This document shows positions 9,051 to 19,001 of a DNA stretch of 64,000 bases, piece by piece. Source of the DNA: Zunongwangia profunda SM-A87 (GTDB taxonomy: Bacteria > Bacteroidota > Bacteroidia > Flavobacteriales > Flavobacteriaceae); assembly GCF_000023465.1 (NCBI RefSeq), contig NC_014041.1, positions 3,230,001 to 3,294,000 of the forward strand, written 5' to 3'. Made by a program: the position numbers and the translations under genes. The notes beneath the pieces are model-generated. The model was given only the letters and a program-made list of their open reading frames with translations, ran no database searches and was not told the DNA's origin. Positions within the stretch are counted from its first letter, which is position 1; every line of letters starts with the position of its first letter.

Positions 9051-9851
9051 TCAGGAGTTTTTGGCTTTCTCCATTTGCTCGGAAGTAGCGAACTCCCAGG
9101 TAGGCATCTCGTCGTCTCCAGAATGCACTTCTTTAAAAGCCTGAACTATGTTATTATAAGCTCCACACCTACAAATATTACCAGACATTCGCTCTCTAAT
9201 TTCTTCTTCGGAAAGTTTCAAATCGGTTTTTACCTCTTTAAAATCTTCGGTCACATAACTCGCTTCTCCGCGTTTCGCTTCTTCTAGTAATGCTACTGAA
9301 GAACAAATTTGCCCCGGTGTACAATATCCACATTGGAAACCATCATGTTTTAAGAAAGCTTGCTGCATTGGATGAAGATTCCCGTTTTCTGCTAAACCTT
9401 CAATCGTAGTCACTTCTTTACCTTCACAAGTGGCGGCTAAAGTTAAACAGGAAAGTTTACGCTTACCATCTACCATTACGGTACAGGCACCACATTGGCC
9501 GTGATCGCATCCTTTTTTAGTTCCGGTAAGTTCCAGACGTTCTCTAAGCGCGTCCAAAAGTGAAGTCCTCGAATCTAAAGCCAATTGCTTTACCATATCG
9601 TTGACCTTAAGATTTACCTTTACTTCATTTAAAAGTACCTTGGGGTTATCTGGTAAAGCTCTGGCAGGACTCGCTAATAGATCTGAAGTTAAATAAGAAG
9701 AAGCGCAAATACTCAGGCTTGCCGCAGACATTTGTTTTAAAAATTTTCTACGGGAGGTTCCGTTTAAACCAATTTCGTCAAAGATTTTCTCTTCATCTTT
9801 AGTTAATTGATTTTCATCACGGTTTTTAATCCATTTTTCAATTTCATCCAT
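9051..9851 (-). CDS. [2Fe-2S] subunit of molybdenum hydroxylase with Tat signal (PaoA/YagT-like)
   Basis: Small electron-transfer subunit with two 2Fe-2S clusters. An N-terminal extension contains the twin-arginine motif RRKFLKQMSAASLS near residue 34, so the folded complex should go to the periplasm by Tat. The plant-type cluster is in GCDHGQCGACTVMVDG with the later SCL cysteine; the second domain has GFQCGYCTPGQICSS and SGNICRCGAYNNI. The operon order (2Fe-2S, FAD, Moco) is the same as paoABC. ATG 9851 (MDEIEKW) is chosen over an upstream in-frame TTG at 9857. The 290 bp upstream contain no gene. Confidence 0.9.
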   Translation of the reverse strand: MDEIEKWIKNRDENQLTKDEEKIFDEIGLNGTSRRKFLKQMSAASLSICASSYLTSDLLASPARALPDNPKVLLNEVKVNLKVNDMVKQLALDSRTSLLDALRERLELTGTKKGCDHGQCGACTVMVDGKRKLSCLTLAATCEGKEVTTIEGLAENGNLHPMQQAFLKHDGFQCGYCTPGQICSSVALLEEAKRGEASYVTEDFKEVKTDLKLSEEEIRERMSGNICRCGAYNNIVQAFKEVHSGDDEMPTWEFATSEQMEKAKNS

Positions 9852-10148
9852 ATACAATTATTTTTGAAGCCATTTAAGATGCAAAACCTGACAGAATCCT
9901 TCTCAGGATTTTTTCAAGTTAAAAGCAATGCTTCAATTTAAATAATTGATTACAGAACAAATGTTTTAGTAATGTTATTGTTATCCTAAATTGAAATCAA
10001 AAAGTTTAAGGTAGACTATTGAAGTATGTATGGAAAAATCTTTTTAAAATTTCGAAGATATTATTATAATCCTAGGCAAAAGGGAGATCATAAACTTATC
10101 AATGCTAATAAATTTAATACCATTATCATAATTCTAAACTATGAATAA

Positions 10149-11381
10149 CTATGAATACAAATCTTTAAAATCTTTCTTCCACTTCACAATTTCGTTATTA
10201 TACATGGCATCAAGTCCCATTTGTACGGCGATGGCTGCCTTGGCTCCTGTTACAAAATCTGATTTTGGCTGGGTATTGTTCAAGACACTATCCGAAAAAT
10301 CCATTAAAGCCTGTTTGGAAGAATGAGTATGCTCGATCTTTATCGGCATTCCTTTACCTTTCTCCCATTGCATTGTTGCGCCCGAGACGCCATCGACCTC
10401 TCCAAGTTCCCGATCCTCATAATCTCCTTCGGGATAAAACCAGGCATTTTCATAATCAAGAATGATCGTCCCCTTGTCCCCTAAAACTTTGATTTGATAA
10501 TCGTTCAGGGCATTAGACGTTAAACAGGTGAATTTGGCTTTAACCCCTTTTGGATAGCTATAGATTAAATGAATATTATCATAAGTTTCGCGACCATCTT
10601 TCCAGTAATCGATTCCACCGGCACCCATCACTTGTTCTGGAACAGCATCCATTACCCAGTTTACAAAATCGATTTGATGAGAACATAGTTCGGCTACCAA
10701 ACCACCTGAATATTCCCGGTACATCCGCCAGTTAATCAATCGTTCCAAATCTGGATCGGGTACCGGGCGGCGCCAATTCCCATGACGATTCCATTGGCAT
10801 TCAAAGGCGGTGATATTCCCCACCATGCCTTTTTTGATCAAATCGACCACATGGGTATATAAACGCGAACTATGATATTGATGTCCTGTTTGGAATATCG
10901 TTTTACTCTCTTTTTTCTTATTATTGAGCTTTTTTATTCCTTCATAACCTTTCGCTGTGGTTTTTTCGCCATAAATATGCTTACCGGCATCCAGGGCATC
11001 AATTTCTATGGCAGAATGGGTACTAAACGGTGTAGCAACGAGAACAGCATCGATATCTTTATTATCAAGCATTTTCCGGTAATCGGAATATCCCTTTATT
11101 TTACCTGAAGCTCTTGAAACCCCTCGCTCTAATCGAAAGGGTAAGATATCACAGCAAGCGATTAAGTTTAAATTGGGGATCTCATCTATTACAGGGATCA
11201 ATCCGCCGCCACGGTCGCCTGTTCCGATCACCCCAATATTAATACTATCATTTTTCGAAAAGGACAGCGCATTTAAAGAAGGTACCGACATGGCCGCCAT
11301 TGCTCCCAAGGCTCCCAAACTGCTTCGCTTTACAAAACTTCTTCGCTTCATCATATCGTTTTTCATCATATTCTTTTTCAT
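10149..11381 (-). CDS. Gfo/Idh/MocA-family oxidoreductase with Tat signal
   Basis: NAD(P)-dependent sugar or inositol dehydrogenase-like protein. A twin-arginine segment (KRRSFVKRSSLGALGAMAAM) starts the protein, followed by the Rossmann fold (INIGVIGTGDRGGGLIPVID) and the family block DAVLVATPFSTHSAIEIDAL with HIYGEKTTAKGYEG, where the usual EKP is EKT. The C-terminal half holds WNRHGNWRRPVPDPDLERLI and LCSHQIDFVNWVMDA, typical of secreted Bacteroidota members. ATG 11381 is preferred; longer starts would run into the previous gene. It lies 27 bp after a second Gfo/Idh/MocA gene and a DUF1080 gene, suggesting oxidative attack on a glycoside. The substrate is unknown. Confidence 0.82.
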   Translation of the reverse strand: MKKNMMKNDMMKRRSFVKRSSLGALGAMAAMSVPSLNALSFSKNDSINIGVIGTGDRGGGLIPVIDEIPNLNLIACCDILPFRLERGVSRASGKIKGYSDYRKMLDNKDIDAVLVATPFSTHSAIEIDALDAGKHIYGEKTTAKGYEGIKKLNNKKKESKTIFQTGHQYHSSRLYTHVVDLIKKGMVGNITAFECQWNRHGNWRRPVPDPDLERLINWRMYREYSGGLVAELCSHQIDFVNWVMDAVPEQVMGAGGIDYWKDGRETYDNIHLIYSYPKGVKAKFTCLTSNALNDYQIKVLGDKGTIILDYENAWFYPEGDYEDRELGEVDGVSGATMQWEKGKGMPIKIEHTHSSKQALMDFSDSVLNNTQPKSDFVTGAKAAIAVQMGLDAMYNNEIVKWKKDFKDLYS

Positions 11382-11407
11382 AGAATATCTGTATATTTTA
11401 AATCTGA

Positions 11408-12760
11408 TTATACGTCCAGTTCCCAACCTGGTTCATAACTCCTGCTCCAAAGGTTCATGGCTTCACGATCATATATCCTTCCTGATTTCTCATCTACGGC
11501 AAAGCCTTTATTAATGCGATATGCAATATTGGCATAATGCACCATAGCCATGCTTATACTGGCATCATCAATAGGGGCATTTAATGTGGTCTTTCCACGA
11601 ATGGTATTAAAGAAATTAAGCATGTGCGCTGTGGTCGTATCACCGCCACCGCCCAGAGCAGTACCTGCTTCCTGCGAGCCGGATTCTGTAGACTTTATCA
11701 TTTTTCCGGAGCGGTCGTACACCTCATATTTATTACGGTCTACAAAGACGGTACCTTCACTTCCGTAGATAATAGTTCCACGACCGCCATTATAAAGATC
11801 GTAACCACTTCGACTTCTCCCATCCCACTCTATGATCTTATCATCCGCAAAATTAAAAGTAGCCTTCATGGTATCATACATTTCCCAGCCATCTTCTTTA
11901 AAATGACGCTTATAAGCTTCTACATTTGCTTCACGAGGAAAATCCACGCCCAGTGCCCAACGGGCTACATCAAGCTCGTGAGTACCATTATTCCCGGCTT
12001 CTGCTGTACCATAATTCCAGCCATACCAATGCCAGTTGTAATCCCAGGTATTATCGGTATAGGCTCTTCTTGGAGCCGGCCCCTGCCACAATTCCCAATC
12101 CAGGCCTTTGGGAACGGCCGCTGGTTTTTGATTAGGCACCTCTCCCCTAGCGTTAGTATAAAAGGCGATCGCTTTAAAAGGCGTGCCGATCGCCCCATTA
12201 TGTATGGCGTTGATCACTTCCACGGTATGAGCCGAAGAACGCTGCTGATTCCCCATTTGCACCACCTTATCATACTTCGATGCTGCTGCTACCAGTTTCT
12301 CATTCTCGTCCATGGTATGACTACAGGGCTTCTCTACATATACATGTTTCCCGGCCTTTAAGGCCATGATAGCGCCCGGAGTGTGCCAGTGATCGGGAGT
12401 AGCATTCACCAGAATATCTATTTTTTTATCGTCGATCACCTTACGAATATCGTTCTCCCCTTTAGGTGAATATCCCAAACGCTCTGAAAAACGTTTAACC
12501 GCTTTTTCCCTTTGATGCTGCATTACATCACATAAGTACACCAGCTCTACATTTGATTCTTTTAAGGCGATAGGATCAAGATAAGCGCCTAAACGCCTAC
12601 CCAATCCGGCAATTCCTATATGCAGTTTATCATTAGCTCCGATAATTTTACGGTAACTACTCGCAGGCATGGCCATAGCAGAGCTCGGTGCCACACCGGA
12701 TGCGGCAACAGCAACACTGCCTAATAAGGATTTGGTAATAAATTCTTTTCTTGTCGCCAT
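11408..12760 (-). CDS. Gfo/Idh/MocA-family oxidoreductase (secreted)
   Basis: A second member of the same dehydrogenase family, 450 residues. The N-terminus is a signal-like segment with TRKEFITKSLLGSVAVAASG and ends near SAMAMPASS. The nucleotide fold is LHIGIAGLGRRLGAYLDPIA, and DILVNATPDHWHTPGAIMAL with HVYVEKPCSHTMDENEKLV holds the catalytic EKP motif. It differs clearly from the downstream neighbour in length and in its C-terminal half, so the two are not a recent duplication. It is one base from the DUF1080 gene upstream in the operon. In such clusters these enzymes are thought to make or use 3-keto sugars; that role is inference. Confidence 0.82.
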   Translation of the reverse strand: MATRKEFITKSLLGSVAVAASGVAPSSAMAMPASSYRKIIGANDKLHIGIAGLGRRLGAYLDPIALKESNVELVYLCDVMQHQREKAVKRFSERLGYSPKGENDIRKVIDDKKIDILVNATPDHWHTPGAIMALKAGKHVYVEKPCSHTMDENEKLVAAASKYDKVVQMGNQQRSSAHTVEVINAIHNGAIGTPFKAIAFYTNARGEVPNQKPAAVPKGLDWELWQGPAPRRAYTDNTWDYNWHWYGWNYGTAEAGNNGTHELDVARWALGVDFPREANVEAYKRHFKEDGWEMYDTMKATFNFADDKIIEWDGRSRSGYDLYNGGRGTIIYGSEGTVFVDRNKYEVYDRSGKMIKSTESGSQEAGTALGGGGDTTTAHMLNFFNTIRGKTTLNAPIDDASISMAMVHYANIAYRINKGFAVDEKSGRIYDREAMNLWSRSYEPGWELDV

Positions 12761-12761
12761 G

Positions 12762-14120
12762 CTATAATGTTTTTATTTTAATATTCTTAAAAGATACCCG
12801 GTTACCATGGTCCTGCAGTAAAATGCGACCTTCTTCAAATTCTCCAAAACGATCCCATTTGGCATATTTACTTTCCGAAACCAATTTCCTGAAATCTTCG
12901 CTGCCCCGCTCATACTCCAATACTTTGGTGCCGTTTAACCAGTGTTCTACATGATTGTTTTTAGATATGATCCTTGCGGTGTTCCACGCTCCAACCGGAT
13001 GAATGGGTTTATCGTGATCAGCCTTGATAAGGTCATAAAGAGAGGCTACGGTACGGCTACCTTCATGATTGCCCAATTTGGCATCTGGATGTTTATCATC
13101 GTCTAAAATCTGGTATTCCAGACCTATAGAAGAACCCGGGCCTCTATTAATATCTGTATCTACATAATATTTAATCCCGCTATTGGCTCCTTCGGTAATT
13201 TTAAAATCTGCTTTAAGCTCGAAATCTCCATATAATTCCTCGGTAACAATATCACCACCGGCTGCCGATTCGGCTCCACCACTGGCCAGTACAGTTAATA
13301 TCCCGTTTTTGATCTCCCAACCTTGTTGTGGGAAGTCCTCTAAACGTGCACCTCGCCAACCTTCGGTGGTTTTACCATCCCAAAGCATTTTCCAGCCGTC
13401 TTTTTCCTCTGATGTGGTTAAGGTATTTTTAGTGGTCACAGGAGCGATTTGCATTTTTTGGGAATAGTGCTCCAGGCTATCGGTTTGAATACGGATATCC
13501 TTCCACATGATCGTTTTTCCAGGCTTATCATCTTTAGCTATGCTATGTACCTGCAGGGCTATAAATCCGCTTGCTGTTTTATCATCTATCAAAAAGCTGG
13601 CAGGAACTCCATTGATCCAGGTTTTTATGGTATCGCCTATGGCTTCTATACGATAATGGTTCCACTCCCCTTGTTTAAAAGCTTTTTGTGCTTTAGAATT
13701 ATTATCCAAATCGACTAGCCAGCCTCTCCTACCTTCATCATAAATACCTGCACTCCATGCCCTTTCTGAAGGATCGATCTCAATTTGGTAACCATGTACC
13801 CTACCATTTTGATAAGAAGCAATACTGTTACTTCTAATCTGTATTCCCGAATTCATACTGGAATCCACTTTATAATCCAGTTCTAAGATAAAATCATCAT
13901 ACATTTTATCGGTAGTTAAAAAGGAATTGGGCGTATCGCTAACGGTCTTCCCTACAATTATGCCATCTTCTACTGCATAGTTAGCTTCCCCACCCATCTG
14001 GGTCCACCCCGAAAGATCCTGACCGTTAAATAAGGCCTTACCTGGTTTTTGTTTTTCTGAAGATTCCTTACAGGAAAAAATTAATACTAATAAAGCGAAA
14101 GAAAAAATGCGTAAATACAT
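12762..14120 (-). CDS. lipoprotein with two DUF1080 (3-keto-glycoside hydrolase-like) domains
   Basis: Putative surface or periplasmic lipoprotein: signal LRIFSFALLVLIFSCKES with lipobox FSC. Two jelly-roll DUF1080 domains follow, about residues 30-215 (ALFNGQDLSGWTQMGGEANY ... SGIQIRSN ... DDFILELDYKV) and 240-452 (GWKMLWDGKTTEGWRGARLE ... GDFELKADFKITEGANSGIK). Members of this family act on 3-keto-glycosides or bind glycans. It heads the three-gene operon with two Gfo/Idh/MocA dehydrogenases, fitting a pathway of oxidation at C3, cleavage and re-reduction. ATG 14120 is used; the longer frame depends on a TTG at 14126. Confidence 0.8.
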   Translation of the reverse strand: MYLRIFSFALLVLIFSCKESSEKQKPGKALFNGQDLSGWTQMGGEANYAVEDGIIVGKTVSDTPNSFLTTDKMYDDFILELDYKVDSSMNSGIQIRSNSIASYQNGRVHGYQIEIDPSERAWSAGIYDEGRRGWLVDLDNNSKAQKAFKQGEWNHYRIEAIGDTIKTWINGVPASFLIDDKTASGFIALQVHSIAKDDKPGKTIMWKDIRIQTDSLEHYSQKMQIAPVTTKNTLTTSEEKDGWKMLWDGKTTEGWRGARLEDFPQQGWEIKNGILTVLASGGAESAAGGDIVTEELYGDFELKADFKITEGANSGIKYYVDTDINRGPGSSIGLEYQILDDDKHPDAKLGNHEGSRTVASLYDLIKADHDKPIHPVGAWNTARIISKNNHVEHWLNGTKVLEYERGSEDFRKLVSESKYAKWDRFGEFEEGRILLQDHGNRVSFKNIKIKTL

Positions 14121-14599
14121 TATCAAATATTTAAAGATAAAACGATATAGCTATTCTAAAACTCAATATATAAATTAATATTTTAATAGAATATTATATT
14201 TTAAAAATTTTCCTTTCTAATCCTTTGATTTTTGAATAATTAGATAAAACGATTAATTTAAGACTTTAGATCTCTGTAAATTGTCATTATAAAAATTAGA
14301 CTTCTCTATATTTTAATCTTTTTCCAGGTTTTTTATTAGCCTACTTAGAAAATTCAAACTACAGTAGCAATACATGCTAGATCCCAAAGGAATTAATATG
14401 GAATATTAAAGGAATCCTCCCTCTATAGCAAAAATCCTATATAATCTCTTATCCCCGATCTAAAGGAAACGAAATTCAAAATACGCTGACATTTGGAATT
14501 GAGAAGGTATCAGACTCGAAGACCAACTAATTCATTATTCAGGCAAAAATTTAAAATCAGATCAATGATAATACTATTGGATTAAAACAAAAAAATCAG

Positions 14600-15075
14600 G
14601 TGGTAAACTTAAATCTGAGAGATCGTTTATTTTGAAACAGGAAAATTTAGGAATTAGACTGGAAAGTGCATTGGATTACCGATAGCCATGACAAACCTTA
14701 TGCTTCTCTTCCTGTTTTTGAAAAGAATTCATTTAAATAAAAAAGTTACTGCTGTTAAATGGTATATAAACAGACTGGTATATTTTCAACTTTTAATAAC
14801 CAATCTGAATCCTTGATTGCAGGATTATAGCAAAGGTATTTTTTATCAGCCTATACAAATCGTTAAAACTCAAGAACAAATAATCTGAACTTTATTGATG
14901 CCAGTTATAACTTCAAATATGAAAAATACAGGTTAGATGAACAAGATGTCCTGATATTGTACCACACTGGAAATTAAAATTCTGTCTACAGCATCATACC
15001 AAATTAAAATTACCATATCAAAGAAGGGTATTAAAGAAGAAACATCAGTTTCAGCTTTAAAGCATTGTTGATATA
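14600..15075 (+). pseudogene. decayed C-terminal part of an outer-membrane beta-barrel protein (probable)
   Basis: The roughly 970 bp between the DUF1080 operon and the next small gene has no intact frame. Fragments in several plus-strand frames read like the end of a barrel: KGIFYQPIQIVKTQEQ near 14835, NFIDASYNFKYEKYRL near 14898, and YQRRVLKKKHQFQL near 15016. Their order and alternating polar/aromatic pattern resemble the last strands of TonB-receptor-like outer membrane beta-barrel family proteins. Frames change and stops intervene. The 14127-14600 portion shows nothing recognisable. Confidence 0.4.
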
Positions 15076-15093
15076 GACTTATTTGATCTTAAC

Positions 15094-15402
15094 CTAAGCA
15101 TTCTGCATCCCAACAGAATTCATTAAATTTTTCAGATAAGGCACAAAATTTTCTCTGGATCTCAAGCGATCCCATTCCTCCCTTTTCTTAAATTCATCCT
15201 GAAATTTTCCCAAGAAGAAATTATAGATTTCAGGGTATTTTGAGGTATAAATTTCAAAATTAAAGATGACGAGATCCATTTTATATTCTGCCTTATCCCT
15301 TTGTCTTTTTCCAACTGCAATGAGAAGTAAAGCTTCTGCTCTTTTAAAGTCTGAAATAAATTGTTCTAAAACCTCGAAGTGACGTAAAATTAAGCGATTC
15401 AT
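15094..15402 (-). CDS. hypothetical protein, 102 residues
   Basis: No family is recognised. The protein is soluble, charged and probably alpha-helical, with no signal peptide; it ends YLKNLMNSVGMQNA. Its frame starts at an ATG and runs without interruption next to a decayed barrel gene, so it may be a genuine small gene or an unrelated survivor. Expression cannot be judged from sequence. Confidence 0.45.
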   Translation of the reverse strand: MNRLILRHFEVLEQFISDFKRAEALLLIAVGKRQRDKAEYKMDLVIFNFEIYTSKYPEIYNFFLGKFQDEFKKREEWDRLRSRENFVPYLKNLMNSVGMQNA

Positions 15403-15626
15403 AAGAGTGATAATTATAATTAATGAATTATTTACACTAACAAATGTAATTTTCGCTTAAAGGTGTTTCAATACCCATGAGAGGGGATATTTCGATTTTT
15501 CTTACAAATTTTAAGCATTCTACTTTCAAAATTTGAAAGTAAGAACCTCATGGCTAGTTCATGAGGTATGAAACGGATAAGTTTTTACAATTTCGAAGGA
15601 AGTCTCGAAGTATTTGCCAATAAAAA

Positions 15627-15650
15627 AGAGGCTATCAAAAAATAGCCTCT
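15627..15650 (-). terminator. intrinsic terminator of the xylBA operon
   Basis: AGAGGCTAT (15627-15635) and ATAGCCTCT (15642-15650) form a perfect 9-bp stem. The A run just left of it gives a T tail on the minus strand, about 30 bp after the xylA stop. Two other small inverted repeats lie at about 15520-15537 and 15552-15575, without T tails. Confidence 0.8.
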
Positions 15651-15681
15651 CTTACATAAAATATTGGTTAAGTATGGATAA

Positions 15682-16992
15682 TTAATAAGCATTAGCAATT
15701 ATTTGCTCATAAAGTTCTTGTCTGCCACTTATTTTGCTTGGCTCTCCATTAGCATTCCCTAACTTACTTAATTGCTCTAAAGTAAGTTTTCCTGCTTCAA
15801 AATCTTTACCGCTACCACTATCAAAAGAAGCATAACGATCTTTTTTCAAGCCAGCATATTTTGTGTTTTTAAGAATATGATCTGCAGTAATTAAACCTCT
15901 TGCAAAAACATCCATTCCAGAGATATGCGCAATAAATTTATCTTCTAAATCGGTAGAGTTTCTTCTTACTTTTGCATCAAAGTTTATTCCTCCACCTTGT
16001 AAACCTCCACCTTCAAGAATAATCATCATAGCCTGTGTTACTTCAAAAAGATCGATTGGGAACTGATCGGTATCCCATCCGTTTTGATAATCACCACGGT
16101 TAGCATCGATACTTCCCAACATACCTGCATCGATAGCCGTTTGTAATTCATGCTCAAAAGTATGGCCTGCAAGTGTGGCGTGGTTTACTTCAATATTCAG
16201 TTTAAAATCGTCTTTAAGACCATATTTATTTATAAAACCTAAACAAGTTGCTGCATCATAGTCGTATTGATGTTTTGTTGGCTCCATAGGTTTTGGTTCT
16301 AAAAAGAAGTTCCCTTTAAATCCTTGTTTTCTGGCATAATCCCTACACATTCCCAAGAAAGTCGCCAAATGCTCCTGCTCTCTTTTCATATCGGTATTCA
16401 GGAGGCTCATATAACCTTCACGACCACCCCAAAAAACATAATTTTCACCACCTAAAGCGATAGTCGCATCTAATGCTATCTTAGCCTGTGCCCCTGCATA
16501 AGCTACCACATCAAAATTAGGATTTGTTGCGGCACCATTCATATATCTTGGATTACTGAACAAGTTAGAAGTACCCCAAAGTAATTTTAATCCGCTTTCT
16601 TCCTGCTTTTGTTTCGCATATTCAGTCATTGAATGAATTCTTTTCTCGAACTCTCCTAAAGTTGGAGCTTCGTCTACAATATCCACATCATGAAAACAGT
16701 AATAAGGTACACCAAGCTTCGTCATAAATTCAAAGGCAGCATCCATTTTATCCTTTGCCCGGGCTACGGGATCATCTTTTTTATCCCATTCAAAAATTTC
16801 GGTTTCAGCTCCAAAAGGATCTCCTCCTTTATTATTGAACGTATGCCAGTAGGCTACGGCAAATCTTAAATGCTCTTTTAAAGTTTTACCGGCTACCACC
16901 TTATTTTCGTCATAATATTTAAAAGCTAAAGGGTTATCACTCTCTTTACCTTCAAACTTTATGGTGTCGATATTCTTAAAATAATTACTCAT
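15682..16992 (-). CDS. xylA: xylose isomerase
   Basis: Converts D-xylose to D-xylulose in the cytoplasm. The 436-residue length is that of the class II enzymes. Signatures seen are [25 protein letters not shown] with the catalytic His, [20 protein letters not shown], and metal-ligand blocks [18 protein letters not shown] and [20 protein letters not shown]. It starts 4 bp after xylB in the same operon and ends at a strong terminator. Product flow is XylA then XylB into the pentose phosphate pathway, completing use of the xylose released by the xylan locus 30 kb away in the window. Confidence 0.97.
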   Translation of the reverse strand: MSNYFKNIDTIKFEGKESDNPLAFKYYDENKVVAGKTLKEHLRFAVAYWHTFNNKGGDPFGAETEIFEWDKKDDPVARAKDKMDAAFEFMTKLGVPYYCFHDVDIVDEAPTLGEFEKRIHSMTEYAKQKQEESGLKLLWGTSNLFSNPRYMNGAATNPNFDVVAYAGAQAKIALDATIALGGENYVFWGGREGYMSLLNTDMKREQEHLATFLGMCRDYARKQGFKGNFFLEPKPMEPTKHQYDYDAATCLGFINKYGLKDDFKLNIEVNHATLAGHTFEHELQTAIDAGMLGSIDANRGDYQNGWDTDQFPIDLFEVTQAMMIILEGGGLQGGGINFDAKVRRNSTDLEDKFIAHISGMDVFARGLITADHILKNTKYAGLKKDRYASFDSGSGKDFEAGKLTLEQLSKLGNANGEPSKISGRQELYEQIIANAY

Positions 16993-16996
16993 AATA

Positions 16997-18484
16997 TTAA
17001 AATTTAATGGCTTTTTTCCAGTTATTATAAATTGTTTTATAGGCTTCTACCAATGCTGGCTGAGGTGTTATGGTTTGTAAACATTCCAAACTATCAAAGG
17101 CTTCTTTTAAAGTTTTATAATGCCCATAACCATAGGCTGCACCTCTGGCCGCTCCGTCAGCACCGTTTGTTTTATATAGTTGAAGTGTGGTATTGGTCGT
17201 ATTCACAAAAATTTCCTGAAAAACCGGACTCAGAAATAAGTTATCTTTACCGGCGCGTACTGTTTTTCCAGAAGCGCCAACTTCCTGCATAATTTCAAAA
17301 CCGTAATTCATAGCAAATACGATTCCTTCACAGGCGGCTCGTACTAAATGAGAGGTTTTATGAATATTGAAGTTAAGATTCGATATTCCAGACAAAACTT
17401 CTTTATTCTGAAATATACGCTCTACGCCATTTCCGAAAGGATGAAAAAGCAAGCCTTCACTACCTGGTTTTGATTGTGCTGCCACTTCATTCAGATACTC
17501 ATAATCAACAATATGATCACGTCCAGAAGACAAAATATTTCTTAACCACTGATAGAGAATTCCGGAACCATTGATACAGACCATCACTCCGTTTCTGTTT
17601 TCATTTTCCTGGTTATTTACATGTAAAAACGTATTAATCCTATTATCTTTATCAAAAGCATGATTTTCACTAACCGAATAAATTACTGCGGACGTTCCTG
17701 CAGTAGTCGCTATTTCACCCGGACTAAGTACATTTAAAGACATGGCGTTGTTGGGCTGATCTCCTGCACGATATGTAATTTTCACATCTTCTGAAAGCCC
17801 TAATTCTTTAGCTACTTTTGAAGAAACTAAAGCCTGATCTCCAAAGTTAGAAACCACTTCAGGAATCAATTCTTCTGAAATCCCATAATACTCAAGAATC
17901 TCTTTTGCCAGTCTGTTTTCTTTAAAATGCCAAAGCATCCCTTCAGATAAGCCTCCTTTACTAATTTGCGGTTTTTCACTAAATCTGGCAGCGATATAAT
18001 CACCAGGTAACATCATATAAGCCGCTTTCTTATAAATTTCTGGCTCATTTTCTTTTACCCATTTTAATTTTGAAGCCGTAAAATTACCCGGACTTCCTAA
18101 AATCATATCATGACATTGCTCTTCTCCTATTTCCTCAAAAGCCTTATCTCCGATGGCAGCAGCACGGCTATCACACCAAATTATTGAAGGCCGTACAGGA
18201 TTTAAATGACTATCGGTTAATACCAAACCATGCATCTGGTAAGCAATACCAATAGCTTTTATTTGGGTTAAATCAATTTGATATTCAGATTGTAAACGTT
18301 GTAGCGCTATTTTAACGTTTTCCCACCATTGATTCGGGTCCTGTTCTGCCCAACCTGGCTGTAAGGCTTCCATTGCCATTTCAGATTTTGGTTCTCCAAC
18401 AGCTGCAATGCTTTGTTGAGAATCAGCATCGAAAATCGATAATTTTACTGAGCTACTTCCCAGATCTATTCCTAAAAAATACAT
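16997..18484 (-). CDS. xylB: xylulokinase
   Basis: FGGY-family kinase that phosphorylates D-xylulose. It starts with the ATPase phosphate-1 loop [20 protein letters not shown], has [20 protein letters not shown] and MHGLVLTD typical of XylB, and [20 protein letters not shown] with TAGTSAVIY in the second lobe. Its 495 residues are normal. It is the first gene of a xylBA pair; a promoter with a shared 38-bp element lies about 40 bp upstream. Confidence 0.95.
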   Translation of the reverse strand: MYFLGIDLGSSSVKLSIFDADSQQSIAAVGEPKSEMAMEALQPGWAEQDPNQWWENVKIALQRLQSEYQIDLTQIKAIGIAYQMHGLVLTDSHLNPVRPSIIWCDSRAAAIGDKAFEEIGEEQCHDMILGSPGNFTASKLKWVKENEPEIYKKAAYMMLPGDYIAARFSEKPQISKGGLSEGMLWHFKENRLAKEILEYYGISEELIPEVVSNFGDQALVSSKVAKELGLSEDVKITYRAGDQPNNAMSLNVLSPGEIATTAGTSAVIYSVSENHAFDKDNRINTFLHVNNQENENRNGVMVCINGSGILYQWLRNILSSGRDHIVDYEYLNEVAAQSKPGSEGLLFHPFGNGVERIFQNKEVLSGISNLNFNIHKTSHLVRAACEGIVFAMNYGFEIMQEVGASGKTVRAGKDNLFLSPVFQEIFVNTTNTTLQLYKTNGADGAARGAAYGYGHYKTLKEAFDSLECLQTITPQPALVEAYKTIYNNWKKAIKF

Positions 18485-18526
18485 TCTAAGTCCATTTTAT
18501 TAGTCTCTGAAACAATTTTTCAGCAC

Positions 18527-18577
18527 ACTAATAGTTTATTTGACTACAAGTATAATTTAAATTTTGAATATTATCAA
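18527..18577 (-). promoter_or_regulatory. xylBA promoter with shared xylose-gene element
   Basis: On the minus strand TTG (18575-18577), a 20-nt spacer and TATACTTG (18547-18554) fit the Bacteroidota -33/-7 promoter with one mismatch to TAnnTTTG. The 38-bp block from 18527 (plus strand ACTAATAGTTTATTTGACTA onward) matches 34 of 38 positions of the block before the xylose symporter gene at 46244, with the same promoter spacing. This points to co-regulation by one xylose-responsive factor. Confidence 0.65.
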
Positions 18578-19001
18578 AATTTATAGGATAAAAATGACTA
18601 ATAATTAAATTAAAATTGAATTATTAATATATAAACTAGTTTATCTGAGTTTTGATTATATTAATTCTACAATTTTAAATAAAATGAAATAAAACTTTTA
18701 ATCAAATAAAATACCTCGGGAGCATGTCCCAAGGTATCCAGGTGAAAACCTTTTTAATCTTAAATTAAGACTTGGCGAATTCATCCAAGAATGATGACTC
18801 AACCCCAGTAATAACGACTTATTTTCTGGGTTGTCGATAGCCTTTTAGGCTTTGCCATATTTTTCCAAGGCTAACTGCAATTTGTTTCCGGAAAAGACTT
18901 CAAACACTAATAGTAAACTTATAATCAAATCTTGTATCATTGAGTGACTTTTCATCTTTAACCGGACAATAGCGATTTATTTGGTATGATTTTAAATATA
19001 C
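18578..19001. other. gene-free region upstream of xylBA
   Basis: AT-rich spacer with no credible reading frame. Around 18715-18745 the phrase CGGGAGCATGTCCCAAGGTA resembles text at 39835-39855 (GCGGGCTTGTCCCAAGGTTC), perhaps a worn dispersed repeat. No RNA gene was recognised. Confidence 0.4.

Noticed and set aside
11624..12361. A 245-codon plus-strand frame opposite the second Gfo/Idh/MocA gene
   Set aside because: The minus-strand gene has clear family motifs throughout; the opposite frame shows no domain and no start context.
15520..15575. Small inverted repeats after xylA
   Set aside because: No T tract follows; the functional terminator is the perfect stem at 15627-15650.
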